From Lutjanus erythropterus (taxonomy: Eukaryota > Chordata > Actinopteri > Lutjaniformes > Lutjanidae), in the NCBI GenBank assembly GCA_020091685.1, contig CM034611.1, positions 1,840,585 to 1,904,584 of the forward strand: DNA of 64,000 nt, in the 5' to 3' direction. Below, piece by piece: positions 61,541 through 64,000 of the stretch. Position 1 is the stretch's first letter. Every line of letters starts with the position of its first letter. Under the pieces are notes generated by a model, which worked only from the letters and a program-made list of their open reading frames with translations, was not told where the DNA came from and made no database searches. Made by a program: the position numbers and the translations under genes.

Positions 61541-61672
61541 GCGCGTGTGTGTGTGTGTGTGTGTGTGTGTGTTCGTGTTCTACATTTCAATGATTTTGTG
61601 ATGATTGAGAAGAAGACACATCCTCAGAGTGTGATTGATAACACTGCCCTGCACCTCTGAAGCAATAAAACA

Positions 61673-61711
<39 letters not shown>

Positions 61712-61780
61712 CTAATGAAAAGATGGAGGAATATTCTGTCACCAGCCTCTCTTTCACTCCACACACACACACACACACAC
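61541..61780. repeat. (TG)n then two (CA)n tracts
   Basis: (TG)n at 61541-61572, (CA)n at 61674-61709 and 61760-61780. Confidence 0.9.
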
Positions 61781-62264
61781 TCCGGCCAATCGTCTCGTTG
61801 CTAAACACAGACGTGGAGGCATGTGAACGACTCGAGGTGCGTTTGATTTACGCTCACAGACGCTTGAGGAGAAGTGGACGTGTCGCTGAGAGGGTGGAGA
61901 TAAATCAGCTGCCGAAAAATCCCAACACCTCTCCATCACAGGCCTGATGTCATCACGCTGCGACCTCTGACCTTTGACCAGGGTGATGATGTCACTGGCT
62001 GCCCGTTGTGTGGGAGATGTGAAGCTTCTTCTGCTGCTGAACTGAAGCTTCACATACATGAACTAAATGTTCAGAGCAGCACATTTTACGAGAAAAGAAG
62101 AAAAACCACAGAAGAAGACTTGGTGCAGTTTCACCTCATAGAGAAGAGGCAAAACTACGGAAACCTGGATGTGTCAAGAAAATACTACAGTCAGCTGTTC
62201 TACTGTGCATCATGTGACACCTGAAAGCTGATCTCCACCAGTGAAAGAAAAGAAATATCTCCAT

Positions 62265-63040
62265 AATCAGTCATAATCACGAGATATAAATTCAGAACTA
62301 TGAGAATTACGAGATAAAGAGAGAAATTATGAGACAAATTGTCCTAATTATGAAGTAGAAAGTCATAATGAGATTAAAAGTTTAAAATTATTTTAAAAAA
62401 ATCAGAAATATGAGGTAAAAAATCAAAGTTATAAGATAAAATGTTATAATCATGAGATAAAAAGTCAAATTTATGCAATAAAATGTCTTAGATATGAGGC
62501 TCAAGCTCATAATAACATTAAAAAGTTGACTTTATGAAGTACAACATCATTATTATAAAATAAAAAGCCACATTTATGAAATAAAATGTCATCATTATAC
62601 ATTATAAATGTAAAAATTATTAAGAAAAAGTCAAAATTATGAGTTAAAATGTCCTGATTATAAAATAAAAAGTCATAATAGCTTTAAAAAGTCTAGATTA
62701 TGAAATAAAAGGTTATAATTATGAGGTAAAAAGTCAAAATTATTAGATAATGGTAATAAATTACATAAAAAGTCAAAATTATTAGATAAAATGTCATATA
62801 TCAGATTAAAAAGTCAATATAATCACAATATAAATCATGAAATAAATATATAATATCAATATAAATGTTATCATTATGAGATAAATGTAAAAATAATTAA
62901 ATAAAAAGTGAATTATAAGACAAAAAGTCATAGTAAGTCACAGTGAGATCAAAAGTTATTATGTATATTTCATAATTCCAACTTTTTAATTCATAATTTT
63001 GACTTTCAACTCAGTTTTGACATTTTATCTAATAATGACT
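62265..63040 (-). repeat. 21-bp minisatellite, unit ATAATTATGACTTTTTATCTC (minus strand)
   Basis: About 770 bp of degenerate units reading 'aaaagtcataattatgagat' on the plus strand, with frequent 1-4 bp changes and small deletions. AT content is very high. No gene is seen. Confidence 0.85.
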
Positions 63041-63764
63041 CATGATGAGGATGTTTTTTTTTTCTTGTTTTTTCTGGCAGGTTAAAGGTGTGACGCACCT
63101 GAAAACTGAAATACAGAAACAAAGTGAGGTGCAGAAGGAGATCATTTAAAGAAAATAAACATCCTGTTTTTCCTCCGATGTGAAGTTTCAGATTTGTCCT
63201 CGTGTTGTATTATTGTGTATTTTGTCCCCGTTGTCGCGGCAGCAGCGATCTGGCCTCTTTGTTCCTCTGTAAGCTGCCTTATGTTGCCTTGAACAGTCAC
63301 TTAAGAAAAATGTTGACTGTCAGAGCTCGATTAAAGCCGACACATGCTGCTCTTTGGTATTTTACTTTACATGAGTCACCGCTGCAGCTGCCTTTAGAGC
63401 TCCGACTAAAGAATATCACAAAACCACAGTCCTGTAAAGAATGACTCAAAGAGATACAAAGAAAGTATTTACACTTTATTTACTGGAGTACACGACATGA
63501 TTTTATTGTTACTACACTAAAATCTACAAGTCTCACTTTTTATGATAAAAAAAATAATAATATAACAATTTTACAGTAACGCAAAAACAGACCAAAATGA
63601 GCACTTTCTTTCTAAGTATGAAACAAAAAATAGTGACTGTAGTTGTAGTGTAATCTGATTATTGGCAGCAGAGTATTTGTACTTTATCATCAGGCTGATC
63701 ATAAAAACCTGATTTTATGTTTTATGATTTGACACGAGGACGAAAAGCTGCTCTCATCTCTGTC

Positions 63765-64000
63765 ATAATGAAATTAAAAGGTTGAAATTATGACAAAAAA
63801 TGTAAGTAATATGAGATAAAAAGTCAAAACTATAAGATTAAAAGTCATAATCATGAGATAAAAAGTAAAATTATGAGATAAAATGTCACTGTTATAAAAT
63901 AAACAAAGATTTATGAAATAAAAAGTCTAAACTATGAGATAAACTGTCCTAATTATGAGGTATAAAGTCAATATGAGATTAAAAAGTCAAAATAGAGAGC
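63765..64000 (-). repeat. 21-bp minisatellite, second array (runs off the window)
   Basis: Same unit and orientation as 62265-63040 ('gagataaaaagtcaaaact', 'ataaaaagtaaaattatgag'). It continues past base 64000. Confidence 0.85.

Noticed and set aside
1..64000. tRNA, rRNA and CRISPR features
   Set aside because: No cloverleaf with A and B boxes, no rRNA-like blocks, and no regularly spaced identical repeats with unique spacers; the regular arrays are minisatellites.

Overview
The window looks like teleost fish genomic DNA, probably percomorph. It is intron-rich and AT-leaning, saturated with (CA/TG)n microsatellites, and carries several dispersed DNA-transposon repeat families typical of ray-finned fish. 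No bacterial-style gene layout, rRNA, tRNA or CRISPR array was seen. Only one protein-coding gene can be supported: the 5' (N-terminal) part of a voltage-gated sodium channel alpha subunit on the minus strand. Its coding exons, in order of transcription, are 21771-21893 (start codon at 21893), 21378-21521, 19152-19270, 12318-12407 and 9733-9861. Together they encode about 201 residues: the cytoplasmic N-terminus and segments S1, S2 and the start of S3 of domain I. The gene runs off the left edge of the window; the next exon (domain I S4) was not found in bases 1-9732.

Exon lengths (119, 90 and 129 bp for the last three) and phases match the conserved vertebrate SCN gene structure. Two introns stand out. 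The 6744-bp intron between 19151 and 12408 is a U12-type AT-AC intron, with ATATCCTT at its start, a TTCTTTAAC branch site and a terminal AC. The 249-bp intron 21522-21770 splits the N-terminal coding region, which is usually a single exon. It begins with an (AC)n tract directly after the donor and ends with an (UG)n tract directly before the acceptor, an arrangement described in teleosts as RNA-bridged splicing.

The rest, by region: 1-9.7 kb is sodium-channel intron with a degenerate Tc1/mariner element (about 2.99-4.16 kb) and repeats. From 9.7 to 22 kb the exons sit among introns. From 22 to 64 kb lies upstream sequence (5' introns or intergenic) with no exon I can defend. It holds 14 copies (window-wide) of a GGTTCT/AGAACC-rich element, five foldback elements, hAT-like short elements, a 620-bp polypyrimidine tract, polypurine tracts, and related 21-bp minisatellites near the right end.

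Most long open frames here are artefacts of CA/TG or CCTT repeats and were left out. Paralogue assignment is tentative: the N-terminus shares features with Nav1.4 and Nav1.5, and domain I leans to Nav1.5-like (SPFHPIR, KYxE, DFSVIVMA).
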